64,000 nucleotides of DNA from Pseudoalteromonas galatheae. GTDB taxonomy: Bacteria; Pseudomonadota; Gammaproteobacteria; Enterobacterales; Alteromonadaceae. The translations under genes were made by a program, and so were the position numbers. The notes beneath the pieces were generated by a model, which was given only the letters and a program-made list of their open reading frames with translations, did no database searches and had not been told where the DNA came from. The stretch is taken from positions 1,175,001 through 1,239,000 of the forward strand of contig NZ_PNCO02000001.1 in NCBI RefSeq assembly GCF_005886105.2. Reading direction: 5' to 3'. This document shows, piece after piece, positions 1 to 8,476 of the stretch (within the stretch, counting starts at the first letter, position 1; the number at the start of each line of letters is the position of its first letter).

Positions 1-106
1 CATATCCTAATGCTTGCAAAAATGTGTAGAGTCGTTGTAAGGTCGTCCCGGCGCCCTCGTGGTTGGGCTTGCCAATTAAGCCGATGGTGTTAAACGTAGT
101 CGTCAT
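1..106 (-). CDS. nadK: NAD kinase, N-terminal fragment (partial)
   Basis: Only the first 35 codons are in the window; the gene runs off the left edge. The reading begins [20 protein letters not shown], which matches the conserved start of bacterial NAD kinases (the F-x-x-I-G-L-I-G-K-P-x-x-x-G pattern). The family phosphorylates NAD to NADP with ATP in the cytoplasm. The ATG at 104-106 is the only sensible start, because an ATG a few bases upstream is closed at once by a stop. It diverges from hrcA, leaving about 90 bp between them. nadK next to hrcA and grpE is a common gammaproteobacterial order. The GGDG catalytic motif would lie outside the window, so the call rests on the N-terminus and the context. 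Confidence 0.85.
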   Translation of the reverse strand, partial: MTTTFNTIGLIGKPNHEGAGTTLQRLYTFLQALGY

Positions 107-159
107 TCAGTCATTTGTCCTTGGTATCTTTGCTGCAAGATTATAATAAAAGCGTAGTG

Positions 160-187
160 CTTGAAACTGGCAATTGACACCCATATT
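160..187 (+). promoter_or_regulatory. Sigma-32 promoter of hrcA
   Basis: CTTGAAA (160-166), a 13-base spacer, then CCCATATT (180-187) fit the heat-shock sigma-32 consensus CTTGAAA-N11..16-CCCCAT-T closely. Transcription would begin at about 192-195, just before the ATG at 197, so the message would have almost no leader. It also means that the longest open frame, beginning with the TTG at 161, cannot be the true start. Confidence 0.7.
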
Positions 188-196
188 AAAATAATT

Positions 197-1132
197 ATGA
201 AACTAAATCCCAGAGATGAACAAATTCTGTGTGCGGTCATGCGCCATTATTGTAATGGTGAAGGGCAGCCTGTTGCGTCCAGCAAAATAGCAAAGCAGGA
301 CGGCCTTGCTATTTGTTCTGCAACCGTACGCAATGCAATGGCAAGACTTGAAAATCAAGGCTTATTGTATTCGCCGCATACCTCAGCTGGTCGTGTACCC
401 ACAGACCAAGGTGTAAAATTCTGGCTACAGGAGTTTTTTCCTCTGGCTGATGTTGCCGTTCATTGGCAACCAGATCAGTCTGCAATAGTCTCTTTTGCAC
501 ATTTATTGAGCCAAAACTTTCAGGTGTGTTGCTGTGTTGGATTACCACAAGTAAGCAGCAAACAAATGTTCCGGGTGGAAGTACTCGACTTTGACCGTAA
601 AAACTGGCTGGTCCTGCTGTTAGACAGAGCGGGGCAATCACACAATATTTGTATTGATAAACCCGTTGATGACTCCGACGCGTTGCGTTACCAGTTCGCG
701 GCTTGGATGAATACTGTATTCAGTCAACAAACTTTAGTCGAAGGTTTGCACCGAATGCGCGCTATGGCACACAGTGCACCGCCGAGTTGTCACCATATTT
801 TGGCCCAGTGGACTAAGCAGTTAAGCCAGCAGTTAGGCTCAGATAACGCAATTGTTGTCGGCGAGCGTTACTTATATAACCGCTTAGAGTTGGATAGAGA
901 GATTAATCTTGGGGTTGGATTTTTGGACCAAGTCGAAGACCGCTTGGCATTTAAAGACGGCGTATCCGTGTTACTTGGTGAAGAGCTAAGTATGCTGGGT
1001 TTACATCGCGTAGTGGTGCTCAGTGTGCCGTATTTCTCCAAAGGGGAATACCAAAGTCGCTTTTGCGTGATTTGCCCAGCGGACTCTAAGATCGAAGCCA
1101 TCTTGTCAGAATTCAAAAAATTGCCGCAATAA
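197..1132 (+). CDS. hrcA: Heat-inducible transcription repressor HrcA
   Basis: HrcA represses heat-shock operons by binding CIRCE operators and is released when GroEL is occupied. The N-terminal winged helix is clear: PVASSKIAKQDGL, then SATVRNAMARLENQG (about residues 41-55), then the hallmark PHTSAGRVPTDQG (60-72). The GAF-like middle and C-terminal region are recognisable but diverged, and at 311 residues the protein is shorter than the usual 340-350. The ATG at 197 is preferred over the in-frame TTG at 161, since the latter lies inside the sigma-32 promoter. No Shine-Dalgarno sequence precedes the ATG, which suggests leaderless translation. It stops 65 bp before grpE, which has its own sigma-32 promoter. 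I see no CIRCE repeat (TTAGCACTC-N9-GAGTGCTAA) here, so its operator is unknown. Confidence 0.9.
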   Translation: MKLNPRDEQILCAVMRHYCNGEGQPVASSKIAKQDGLAICSATVRNAMARLENQGLLYSPHTSAGRVPTDQGVKFWLQEFFPLADVAVHWQPDQSAIVSFAHLLSQNFQVCCCVGLPQVSSKQMFRVEVLDFDRKNWLVLLLDRAGQSHNICIDKPVDDSDALRYQFAAWMNTVFSQQTLVEGLHRMRAMAHSAPPSCHHILAQWTKQLSQQLGSDNAIVVGERYLYNRLELDREINLGVGFLDQVEDRLAFKDGVSVLLGEELSMLGLHRVVVLSVPYFSKGEYQSRFCVICPADSKIEAILSEFKKLPQ

Positions 1133-1136
1133 AGGG

Positions 1137-1165
1137 TTGAAACTCTCATTTCAATCCCCATAATT
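1137..1165 (+). promoter_or_regulatory. Sigma-32 promoter of grpE
   Basis: TTGAAA (1137-1142), 13 bases, then CCCCATAATT (1156-1165) is an excellent heat-shock promoter in the hrcA-grpE gap. The distance to the grpE start leaves a leader of about 25-30 bases containing GGAG as ribosome binding site. Confidence 0.85.
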
Positions 1166-1197
1166 ACCGCAGTTGTAAAGAATCGGAGAATCACCAC

Positions 1198-1815
1198 ATG
1201 TCTGAGCAGACAAAAGCCCCAGAGCAAGAGCTTGAACAAGAACAAACACAAGCTGAAGCGGAAGTTGTAGAAGCACAAGCAGAGCAACAAACTCAGGAAG
1301 AGCAGGCAGAAAATGCGGGTGAGTTGAGCCCAGAAGAAGAAATCGCTGGTCTGTACGCTGAGCTTGAAGCCGCTAAGCAAACTATCGACTCACAAAAAGA
1401 TAGCGTTGTTCGCGCCGCCGCTGAGCTTGAAAATGTTCGTCGCCGAGCCGCGCAGGACGTTGAAAAAGCGCACAAATTTGCGCTAGAAAAGTTCTCAAAC
1501 GAATTATTACCTGTAATCGATAACTTAGAGCGTGCGATTGAGTTTTCTGACAAAGAAAACGAGACACTAAAGCCTGTGCTTGAAGGTATCGATATGACTA
1601 TCAAGACATTTGCTGATGCCCTAGCTAAATTCGGTGTTGAAGCTGTAAACCCACAGGGTGAAACATTTAACCCAGAGCTACACCAGGCAATGTCAATTCA
1701 GCCAAGCAATGATGTATCACCAAATACTGTGCTTGCTGTGATGCAAAAAGGCTATACTTTAAACGGCCGTCTATTGCGCCCTGCAATGGTGATGGTGTCT
1801 AAGGCCGCTGAATAA
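1198..1815 (+). CDS. grpE: Nucleotide exchange factor GrpE
   Basis: GrpE is the DnaK co-chaperone that drives ADP release in the cytoplasmic Hsp70 cycle. The first 45 or so residues are a Glu/Gln-rich acidic tail. A long helical coiled coil follows (about 50-140, with [17 protein letters not shown] and [16 protein letters not shown], both family hallmarks). The C-terminal beta domain ends with [20 protein letters not shown] and MVMVSKAAE. The length of 205 residues is normal (about 197 in E. coli). The start is supported by GGAG about nine bases upstream. It is preceded by a sigma-32 promoter and followed by a strong terminator, so it is a single-gene unit. dnaK and dnaJ are not in the window. 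Confidence 0.98.
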   Translation: MSEQTKAPEQELEQEQTQAEAEVVEAQAEQQTQEEQAENAGELSPEEEIAGLYAELEAAKQTIDSQKDSVVRAAAELENVRRRAAQDVEKAHKFALEKFSNELLPVIDNLERAIEFSDKENETLKPVLEGIDMTIKTFADALAKFGVEAVNPQGETFNPELHQAMSIQPSNDVSPNTVLAVMQKGYTLNGRLLRPAMVMVSKAAE

Positions 1816-1830
1816 ACATATTCAATTTGC

Positions 1831-1857
1831 AAAAGCCGCTCATTGAGCGGCTTTTTT
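1831..1857 (+). terminator. Rho-independent terminator after grpE
   Basis: AAAAGCCGCTCATTGAGCGGC followed by six T forms a perfect GCCGCTC/GAGCGGC stem with a short loop, directly after the grpE stop. Confidence 0.95.
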
Positions 1858-1881
1858 GTGTTTAGTAACGAGTGTACTCAC

Positions 1882-2922
1882 TTACCAACTACACAGCTTC
1901 ACTTTCTCAAACCAAGGACTGGAAAAAGACTTGGTAGTGATGGGGAGAGGGGCTGTCACTTCGACGCCTAGCTCTTTTGCTAAATATCTATGCACTAACA
2001 GTTTTACTTTATCACTTTCTAACTGAGTATACGCCAGTTGCAATGCTTGTTTAGTACTTTGGCTTGGCATATCTCCTTCAAGCTGTTTGTACCGAGCTTC
2101 AAGCCATTGTAACCAAGCTTGTTTTGATTCGTTTGGGAAGGCTGTAGTTAGGGTAGAAGTAGGGCCTTGTAGACGCTCGTAGTTAACGATTTGCTTTTGA
2201 ATAAGAAAGACAAACATCAAGTTGATCCCCGCAGATATTTGACCCGAGCGCTTATCAACGGCTTGATAACCTAACAGAGCATGGCGAAAATACTGCTCAG
2301 CTTCAAATATTCGACCTTGATCGAGCGCAAGACTTCCTAAGTTGCTTTCAATCATCGCAAGCACCGGAGTTTGCTTTAATTCCTCAGCGAGTTTATGTGC
2401 CTTGGCATACAATGTTCTCGCTTTTTGATAATCATCTTGGTTGCGGGCAACTAACGCCATACTGTTAGTCAGTGTAAGCCGTTGGCGATCATTTTTTGCA
2501 TATTTATAGGCACATTTGAGGCTAGTATCAGCATCATCAAGATATTCCTGTCGGCGTAGCCAAATCCCAAGTGCACTCAAAATCGTGGGAAGGTTTGCTT
2601 TGAAATACATGTCATCTGGATACAAAAAGACGGCGTTGATTGACGTGTAGAGCCTATCTATTTTATCTGTAGGTACAGATGCACGAGCGCTCAGCAAATG
2701 CCATTGAATAAATAAAGGCACGGGCACATCATGCAGTTGCTCTAAACTGTCGAGAATAATCAATGATTGTGCAGGGTTAACCGTTAAATAGTCGCTGGCC
2801 TCGTCTAGCTTACTTTCAAAATATGAAAAGTCCTTTGCCAACGCTTGTTGGCAAAAATAAAATGCACAAGTTACAAAGAGTAAAAGCCGAACCAAGTAAA
2901 CCCCGACCACATTTTGGCACAT
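1882..2922 (-). CDS. Exported TPR-repeat protein, function unknown
   Basis: The N-terminus is a signal peptide (hydrophobic LVRLLLFVTCAFYFCQQ, cut probably after ALA). The middle (about residues 95-225) shows degenerate tetratricopeptide helices, for example DDYQKARTLYAKAHKLAEEL and NLGSLALDQGRIFEAEQYF. TPR domains mediate protein-protein contacts; no catalytic domain is visible in the 346 residues. The C-terminal 100 residues have no recognisable fold. It is the first of three co-oriented genes transcribed away from the CHASE kinase, and may belong to the same signalling group. Alternative: the sensor-less remnant of a TPR signalling protein, such as a TPR-GGDEF protein without its output domain. 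Confidence 0.75.
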   Translation of the reverse strand: MCQNVVGVYLVRLLLFVTCAFYFCQQALAKDFSYFESKLDEASDYLTVNPAQSLIILDSLEQLHDVPVPLFIQWHLLSARASVPTDKIDRLYTSINAVFLYPDDMYFKANLPTILSALGIWLRRQEYLDDADTSLKCAYKYAKNDRQRLTLTNSMALVARNQDDYQKARTLYAKAHKLAEELKQTPVLAMIESNLGSLALDQGRIFEAEQYFRHALLGYQAVDKRSGQISAGINLMFVFLIQKQIVNYERLQGPTSTLTTAFPNESKQAWLQWLEARYKQLEGDMPSQSTKQALQLAYTQLESDKVKLLVHRYLAKELGVEVTAPLPITTKSFSSPWFEKVKLCSW

Positions 2923-3019
2923 CTATTAACTGTAGTCGGCAGTACCGAATAGTTCCAAATCAATTACGATAAACAGCATTATACAAAGATTAGAAACAAT
3001 GTAGAGATCGCCTCTTCAG

Positions 3020-3793
3020 TTATAAATGGGGATCGGAAACTTGATGAAAAGAAAATAAATTGCTGAGTTCGTTTTGGTGCACTTTGATTAGTTGATTGAT
3101 ATTTTCGAGGTCGACAGTGGTTAAACTGGCTTTGCTAAGCATATAGCTAACTGGTGTTTTATTCGCATCGGTACCAGAATAGATAATATCTGTATACTCT
3201 TTGATTTTAATAATGTGGTCGCCCGCGAGTTTATCTTCAACAACATAGTCTACTCGCTGCTTACTCAACATTTTAAAGCGGCGAGTGGCATTGGGTAGGT
3301 GCACCAGCTGATCGTTATAAAAATCTTGGATCAGCTTTTCAAATGCCATGCCGTAGTAACTGCCAGCATTCAGTGCAAATGTGTTTCCTGCAAGGATCAA
3401 TGACTCGACTTCCCCGCCAATTTTTGGCTTTTCCTTATGTTGGAATAATGCCATGACTTCCTGGCGGTAAGGTGTAGTGAAGTAGGCAAACTTATCTCTC
3501 GTCGTCGTTTTTGTTGCTGCGATCAGTACGTCTACATTACCTACCTTTAGCTCCGCTAGCATCCTTGTTGAGGTGGGATAGAAGACGTATTCAAGACAAT
3601 AAATAGAATCTATAAAAAGAATATTTAGTGCGTTAATCTCTAAACCGAAGGCTTTACCTTCCTTGCGAGAAATATAGGGAGGCCACAGTGTTTCGTTTAT
3701 TCCGATACGCAAAGTTTTATTGCATTTAGCTGAGGCTTCGAGTGCTAAAAGCGCGATGAGTATACCGAGTAGAGGCAATCTTGCGTATTTCAT
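3020..3793 (-). CDS. Periplasmic solute-binding protein, family 3 (orphan)
   Basis: A signal peptide (LPLLGILIALLALEASA) is followed by a family-3 extracellular solute-binding domain: KTLRIGINETLWPPYISR at the start, the motif GNVDVLIAATKTTTRDKFAYF, and TPYRQEVMALFQ. These proteins bind amino acids or similar small polar ligands. There is no ABC permease or ATPase beside it, which is typical of the abundant orphan members in marine Alteromonadales that may act as signalling inputs. The ATG at 3793 is preferred over one six codons upstream, because AAGGA lies nine bases before it. Mature length is about 235 residues, normal for the family. The ligand cannot be read from the sequence. Confidence 0.8.
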   Translation of the reverse strand: MKYARLPLLGILIALLALEASAKCNKTLRIGINETLWPPYISRKEGKAFGLEINALNILFIDSIYCLEYVFYPTSTRMLAELKVGNVDVLIAATKTTTRDKFAYFTTPYRQEVMALFQHKEKPKIGGEVESLILAGNTFALNAGSYYGMAFEKLIQDFYNDQLVHLPNATRRFKMLSKQRVDYVVEDKLAGDHIIKIKEYTDIIYSGTDANKTPVSYMLSKASLTTVDLENINQLIKVHQNELSNLFSFHQVSDPHL

Positions 3794-3917
3794 AGCGGCC
3801 AATCCTTGCATATTAGAGTCTAATTATTCTATCAACAAATTAAAAGAGGTACATGCACTTTGTTAAATGACTAAGTTTGTAACTACTAACCGCAGAGTGT
3901 TCTCATAGCTGCAAAAG

Positions 3918-6677
3918 TTACTGCATATCGCGGCTATGGGCGAGTACGGTCGCGATGGTATTGATAAGCTCAAGCTCCTCTATGGGTTTGGCAACATAGC
4001 CATCAAATCCAACGCGCTCATATAAAGCTTTGTCTTCCGGAAAAGCATTTGCAGTTAATGCGATAATTGGGATGTTGGGGTCTTTACTCTTCAGAAGTTT
4101 ACAAGCCTCAACGCCATCCATTTCAGGCATTTGAATGTCCATAAGTATTAGCTCTGGTTTGCTTCGCTCGAATTGATCTATCGACTCTTTACCATTATTT
4201 GCAATTGTAATATTACCGTTGGCTTTACTGACCATAGAACGAACTACCAGCTGGTTTATTGGGTTATCTTCAGCCAACAATATAGATACGCCGTTTAAGT
4301 CTGCTGCGGTCAGCTGGTCGGTTGTTGATTGCTCTGACGTAACCTCAGACTTTTGCATTGGCAACTCGATGCTAAATAGACTGCCTTCTCCAACGGTACT
4401 TTCTACTTTAATCGTACCGCCCATCAGGTCAATTAGAGAGCGAGTGATAGAAAGACCAAGCCCCGTACCACCAAATTTTCTAGTGGTGGACTTATCTGCT
4501 TGCTCAAATCGTGAAAAGAGCTTGTTGATTGTGGCTTCTGTCATCCCGATGCCGGTGTCGGCAACGGTAATAAGCATACCTGAATCATTTTGAAGCGGTT
4601 TTATATGGGTAATAATACTGCCAGTTTCAGTAAACTTAATGGAGTTTGACAAGAGGTTAAGCAACACTTGTCTGACTCTGACTTCATCTCCGAGCCAAAA
4701 CTTATGCTCAAGCTCAACGTGGATCTTAAGTTTTAGCCCCTTGTTTTTTGCCAATACCAAAAAATCTGAGCGTAGATGTTCAACCAACACCTCAATATTG
4801 AATGGCCGTTCTTCAAGCTCAATTCTACCGGCTTCAATTTTAGAGAAATCCAAAATATCGTTAATGATGGTGTTAAGTGCCTTAATTGAGTAGGTCGCTT
4901 TTTCGAGTAGATTGGTGGCAGTGCTATTGAGCGGCTCCGATTTTAAGAGTTGCAGGGTACCGTATAAGCCATTCATAGGGGTTCGTATTTCATGGCTCAT
5001 ATTTGCCAAAAAGACGGCTTTGGCCTTGGCTGCTTGCTCCGCTGCTTCTTTGGCGTGCGAGAGCTCTCGTTCATATTTGAGTTGCTCTGTGAGATCTAAT
5101 GCAATACCCAAAAAACCGTCTATATTACCATGCTCATCGGTTAATGTTGTGACGCTTAGCTTGATTTGAACATACCGGTTTTGCTTAGTGACATAGGTCC
5201 ATCGGTTAGTATCGACCACACCTTGTATAGCTTTGGCGACAAAGACCTCAAACCCAGGGTCAATGACTCTACCAAGCTCTTTCGTCAGTGCTTCTGCTCT
5301 TGTTACTACTTCTTCTTTAAGGTGAAAAATGGCGGGGGAAGATTTACCAATGAGCTCATCTTTTTTATATCCTAATAAACGCTCGGCCGCTGGGTTAAAC
5401 TGGGTAATGATACCGTCTGGATCTGTGGCAATAATGGCATAACCCGAACCTTCAACAATACTGGTATGCAGCTGGCTGTATTTAATGATTTCTTTAGTAC
5501 GCGCTTTCACCTCTTGTTCTAAAGACGAGTTCAGTTTCGCCAGGGATTGTGCTTTTTCTTCCTCAGCCGCCAATTTTTCTCTTTCTGCTAAGCGCTGACG
5601 TGTAAAGCTTAAAAGTAAAATATAAGTGATGACTGCCAATAGCAAAGAAACTAGTAGTGCTACTTGCAAAACAGTATTCGGCGACACTAAGTTGAGTGAA
5701 CGGATAAACTTTGGAGTTGGCCAAATCTTTACTTCCCAAGTGCGACCAAATAACGCGACTTGCTTAGCGAGTGGGCTATTTTTCTCTCTAACATCTTCTT
5801 CTAGTGCCTGATAAAATGGAGTGTTTTCATCATTATTGGTTACATCAGAGATTTGAATTGAAACATCTTGTCGAAAAGAAAGTAAAGTCGACAGGATTTC
5901 ATCGATAAGTAAAGGAGAGTAAGTCCAACCAATCAAATTACGTAAACGATTTTCTTCATCTTTTGCAATACTAATTGAGGTGTAAATTGGTGCGAGAATT
6001 AAAAATCCGTATTTAACCTTATTGTCGGCTTGCACTAAGGTGATTGGGGCGGTAAGCCTTGGTTCATTGGTGGTTGCAGCCTCTATTGCTGCAGTTCTGC
6101 GACTAGCTTCGGAGCCTATATCCAACCCGACAGCTTTATCATTGTTTATTTCTGGCTCAATATACTGAATAACAAATTTGCTGGTGTTATGTGGATTTAG
6201 CGTTTTGATGGAGAATGTTCTGTCCGTGCGTTCAGCTTGTGCTTGTTGCACAAAGCTACTCACGTTATCGATGGGGACATACTTAATAATTCCAACGCCT
6301 CGTGCGCCTGGATACTCCGCTTGGAAATCAAACGAGTCGATATATCGCCGCATTGCCTGATAGTCAAAGCTATGTTGTTGGTTCGCATAAATTGCAGTGC
6401 GAAGCCCCAAAATGCCGTACCAGTACAATGTAACGCGTTCGTTCACTCCCTCAGTCACATGATCAAGGCGCAAAGCAAGTGCCGAGGCGACTTTTTCAGC
6501 ATGATGCTCTTTTTCTTGCTCATATAACACCAGCCCGTAAAGCATACTACCAACTAACACAAGTAGTGCAGCAACCAGTGGCACAAATCGGCTTTGGTGA
6601 ACTGTGCGAGCATTCGCTAACGACACGCTATATTCCTTACGCTCTAAATCTAACCAATATGTTAGTCCAGATAGCAT
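3918..6677 (-). CDS. CHASE-PAS hybrid sensor histidine kinase
   Basis: Membrane-bound hybrid kinase of 919 residues. Order: a transmembrane helix near 31-52; a periplasmic CHASE domain (about 60-290; GARGVGIIKYVP, RTAAIEAATTNEPRLTAP, YGFLILAPIY); a second transmembrane helix near 335-360; a coiled linker; a PAS domain (GYAIIATDPDGIITQFNPAA); HisKA with the phospho-acceptor His562 in MSHEIRTP; a HATPase domain (VLLNLLSNSIKFTETG, FGGTGLGLSI); and a C-terminal receiver with Asp847 in LMDIQMPEMDG and Lys in VAKPIEE. No response regulator or phosphotransfer gene sits next to it. CHASE domains sense small molecules outside the cell, but the ligand is unknown. It shares orientation with the solute-binding and TPR genes downstream. 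Confidence 0.95.
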   Translation of the reverse strand: MLSGLTYWLDLERKEYSVSLANARTVHQSRFVPLVAALLVLVGSMLYGLVLYEQEKEHHAEKVASALALRLDHVTEGVNERVTLYWYGILGLRTAIYANQQHSFDYQAMRRYIDSFDFQAEYPGARGVGIIKYVPIDNVSSFVQQAQAERTDRTFSIKTLNPHNTSKFVIQYIEPEINNDKAVGLDIGSEASRRTAAIEAATTNEPRLTAPITLVQADNKVKYGFLILAPIYTSISIAKDEENRLRNLIGWTYSPLLIDEILSTLLSFRQDVSIQISDVTNNDENTPFYQALEEDVREKNSPLAKQVALFGRTWEVKIWPTPKFIRSLNLVSPNTVLQVALLVSLLLAVITYILLLSFTRQRLAEREKLAAEEEKAQSLAKLNSSLEQEVKARTKEIIKYSQLHTSIVEGSGYAIIATDPDGIITQFNPAAERLLGYKKDELIGKSSPAIFHLKEEVVTRAEALTKELGRVIDPGFEVFVAKAIQGVVDTNRWTYVTKQNRYVQIKLSVTTLTDEHGNIDGFLGIALDLTEQLKYERELSHAKEAAEQAAKAKAVFLANMSHEIRTPMNGLYGTLQLLKSEPLNSTATNLLEKATYSIKALNTIINDILDFSKIEAGRIELEERPFNIEVLVEHLRSDFLVLAKNKGLKLKIHVELEHKFWLGDEVRVRQVLLNLLSNSIKFTETGSIITHIKPLQNDSGMLITVADTGIGMTEATINKLFSRFEQADKSTTRKFGGTGLGLSITRSLIDLMGGTIKVESTVGEGSLFSIELPMQKSEVTSEQSTTDQLTAADLNGVSILLAEDNPINQLVVRSMVSKANGNITIANNGKESIDQFERSKPELILMDIQMPEMDGVEACKLLKSKDPNIPIIALTANAFPEDKALYERVGFDGYVAKPIEELELINTIATVLAHSRDMQ

Positions 6678-7061
6678 TGAATTGATAGTGATTACAGCAA
6701 AGTAACAACGCTCAATTTACGCCTCAATTGGCTCACTAAAGCATATTTTGAATTGTTATTTGAATAAATTGTAGATTGGGGCTGGCTCAGTCCCGTAGCC
6801 TTAAAAGCTAAAATAATACCAATTGTATTAAGTAAATGATCTATCTTGAAGCGGGGAAATTGCTTTAGTAGCAAGGCAAAAATTTTGCTATTTAGTTGTT
6901 CTAAATGAGAAATTTTTAACGAAGCTAATATGCTATTTCACCCTTCAAATTGATTAGAGAATTAATTCAATTGGTATAAATATGCGGATTTTGGGCCATA
7001 TATAAATGTGGTCACGATGTGGACACTTTTTAGGATGAAATGTGGATGTTTGCCCCGAAAA
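6678..7061. other. Gene-poor intergenic region between ssrA and the CHASE kinase
   Basis: About 385 bp without a credible gene. It contains one copy of a palindromic dispersed repeat (6816-6977). Short open frames here have no ribosome binding site and run through the repeat. The rest is AT-rich and probably carries the kinase promoter. Confidence 0.6.
6816..6977. repeat. Dispersed palindrome-ended repeat, copy 1 (162 bp)
   Basis: Begins ATACCAATTG and ends CAATTGGTAT, with imperfect inverted ends of about 35 bp (CTTGAAG inside one end, CTTCAAA inside the other). The core reads CAAGGCAAAAATTTTGCTAT, then TTAGTTGTTCTAAATGAG, then AATTTTTAACG. The same core and ends occur in inverse orientation at 45585-45794. 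There is no coding capacity, so it looks like a MITE-type element. Confidence 0.85.
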
Positions 7062-7099
7062 CAAAAAAGCCAGTCAGAACTTGTTGCTCTAACTGGCTG
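7062..7099 (-). terminator. Terminator of ssrA
   Basis: Read on the minus strand, AGCCAGTTAGAGC pairs with GTTCTGACTGGCT and is followed by TTTTTTG. It lies about 20 bases past the tmRNA CCA end. Confidence 0.9.
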
Positions 7100-7117
7100 T
7101 TTTAAAACGCTAAAATT

Positions 7118-7474
7118 TGGTGGAGCTGGGGGGATTTGAACCCCCGTCCGGAAAGCGTCGACCTTCGGTCCTACATGTTTAGTATCGTCTTTTGGTTAAC
7201 CTTTAAATCTCGGACGAACACGATAAGTAAAGGCGAGGCCGCTTAGTTTTAGCCCTTCAACCCCGGCCAGGGTTTCCGTAGCGATCTTGTGTAGGGTGAC
7301 ACTCCAGAACCAGATCCACAAGAATATCATGGAGGAGTGCTAGCGGGCTATTATGCCGCTAGAGCGTAGTTATCGTCGTTTGCGATTACTTTAAATACGG
7401 CTTTTTTACGAGGCCAGCCGCACCTCGACATGCACCTTAGGCTTCTTGAATCCCGTCGAATCCTAATCAGCCCC
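7118..7474 (-). ncRNA. ssrA: Transfer-messenger RNA (tmRNA)
   Basis: Both tRNA-like ends are present: the 5' end GGGGCTGATTAGGATTCGAC and the 3' end with GGGTTCAAATCCC followed by CAGCTCCACCA. The internal frame encodes ANDDNYALAA and a stop, giving the tag AANDDNYALAA once the tRNA alanine is counted (E. coli has AANDENYALAA). tmRNA with SmpB rescues ribosomes stalled on broken messages and marks the product for proteolysis. The length of 357 nt is normal. smpB, often adjacent in other gammaproteobacteria, is not here. A promoter (TTGTAA, 16 bp, TATAAT) and a terminator flank it, so it is an independent unit. Confidence 0.98.
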
Positions 7475-7529
7475 TGAATAAATTCAGTACTGTTAGTGTC
7501 TATACATCTAACAACTAACTATGTCTCGC

Positions 7530-7557
7530 ATTATACATAGGATTAATGTCATTACAA
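7530..7557 (-). promoter_or_regulatory. Sigma-70 promoter of ssrA
   Basis: On the minus strand, TTGTAA (7557-7552), 16 bases, then a perfect TATAAT (7535-7530). Transcription would start around 7523, giving a precursor with a leader of about 50 bases that RNase P would remove. Confidence 0.75.
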
Positions 7558-7685
7558 TGGCTTATCATGCCATTTGCTGATGATTTCACGAAGCAGAGGC
7601 GTGTTTGATTAATTACTCGCCGATTGCTGAACAAGGCCGTAAGCGTTGATTATATGTATAACGGGTTGGCTTTTTATTTGTGCGA

Positions 7686-8153
7686 CTAGGCACTTGCGAA
7701 GAATCTTCCCTTACCACCATATTGATAGTTCTCTAAAGTCTTGAGCAGCTTTTCAGAAAATTGAATTTCTGTTTCTGATCGGCCACTCCGACGGGCCTCT
7801 CTTAACTTGGCCTTTTGCATAGCGATAACGTCGATTTTTTCATTCTCGGCTCGTGAAGTATCGGCAGGAGAGGGAATTCCACTCCCCCGATTTAGGCCTT
7901 GCTCAACAACAAAATAATGTAAAGAAAGCGAAGCATGTTGCCCTAAATCCAATATTCCTTCGTCATACAGTGCTTTAGATGCCACAGCCAGTTCTTTCTT
8001 GGTCATATGGGTAAAGTCGAATTGTGCCTCTTTGATGTGGCTAGTTGTTGCCTCTGATGCTGGCAAAACGCTTCCCTTCGCTTCATTTTCGATTGATTGC
8101 GCGCGTCGCACCTGAGCCTGATTGTATAGCACTGCTTGGTGTTGAACTTTCAT
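7686..8153 (-). CDS. Hypothetical soluble protein
   Basis: I do not recognise a named family. The 155 residues have no signal peptide or membrane segment. The central part DFTHMTKKELAVASKALYDEG resembles a short conserved pattern (D-F-x-x-M-T-x-x-E) seen in small uncharacterised marine gammaproteobacterial proteins. A charged helix at 105-145 (KIDVIAMQKAKLREARRSG) looks like a coiled coil. The first 40 residues are low in structure. The gene stands alone between ssrA and the CARF nuclease gene. The frame is open with plausible codon use, so I consider it real, but no role can be assigned. Confidence 0.6.
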   Translation of the reverse strand: MKVQHQAVLYNQAQVRRAQSIENEAKGSVLPASEATTSHIKEAQFDFTHMTKKELAVASKALYDEGILDLGQHASLSLHYFVVEQGLNRGSGIPSPADTSRAENEKIDVIAMQKAKLREARRSGRSETEIQFSEKLLKTLENYQYGGKGRFFASA

Positions 8154-8476
8154 TTAGCAAATCCTTCTGAAATACGTATAACAACTTCAGCAAGGTGTAT
8201 GCCCAAAAGTGGCTCAATAAACTTAAACCCTCTAACCAAGGAGTGCTTTGTCACTTATCCCGATATGAACCATGAAGGTTGAAGCGCTATTTCGTTGTTT
8301 AAGGAGTTGGAGGCATTGATATCTGACGAACTCAGCTCTAAAGTCTATAGGATTGTGCTAAAAGAAAAGTGGATTATTGTACGGCGACAGAAAGCGGAGC
8401 ACTCGCTACCGCTTTGTGGGTTTGTAAGGGTGATAAACGCAGCGCCAACAAACGCTGGGTATGTTGCTTTTTGTGT
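8154..8476. other. Intergenic region downstream of the CARF nuclease gene
   Basis: About 320 bp without a convincing gene. A 99-codon plus-strand frame at 8295-8594 runs antisense into the nuclease gene and has a basic, Ser-rich shadow-like composition. AAAGCGG and CCGCTTT (about 8391-8416) form a 7-bp stem that could help end the nuclease transcript, though no T-run follows. Confidence 0.4.

Noticed and set aside
130..1200. CIRCE operator near hrcA or grpE
   Set aside because: No TTAGCACTC/GAGTGCTAA pair; only isolated GTGCTT.
6692..6874. 60-codon frame upstream of the CHASE kinase
   Set aside because: It runs into the dispersed repeat and lacks a ribosome site.
7118..7474. A plain tRNA gene, because of the CCA-ended TTCAAATC arm
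   Set aside because: The tag frame and the far 5' partner show it is tmRNA.
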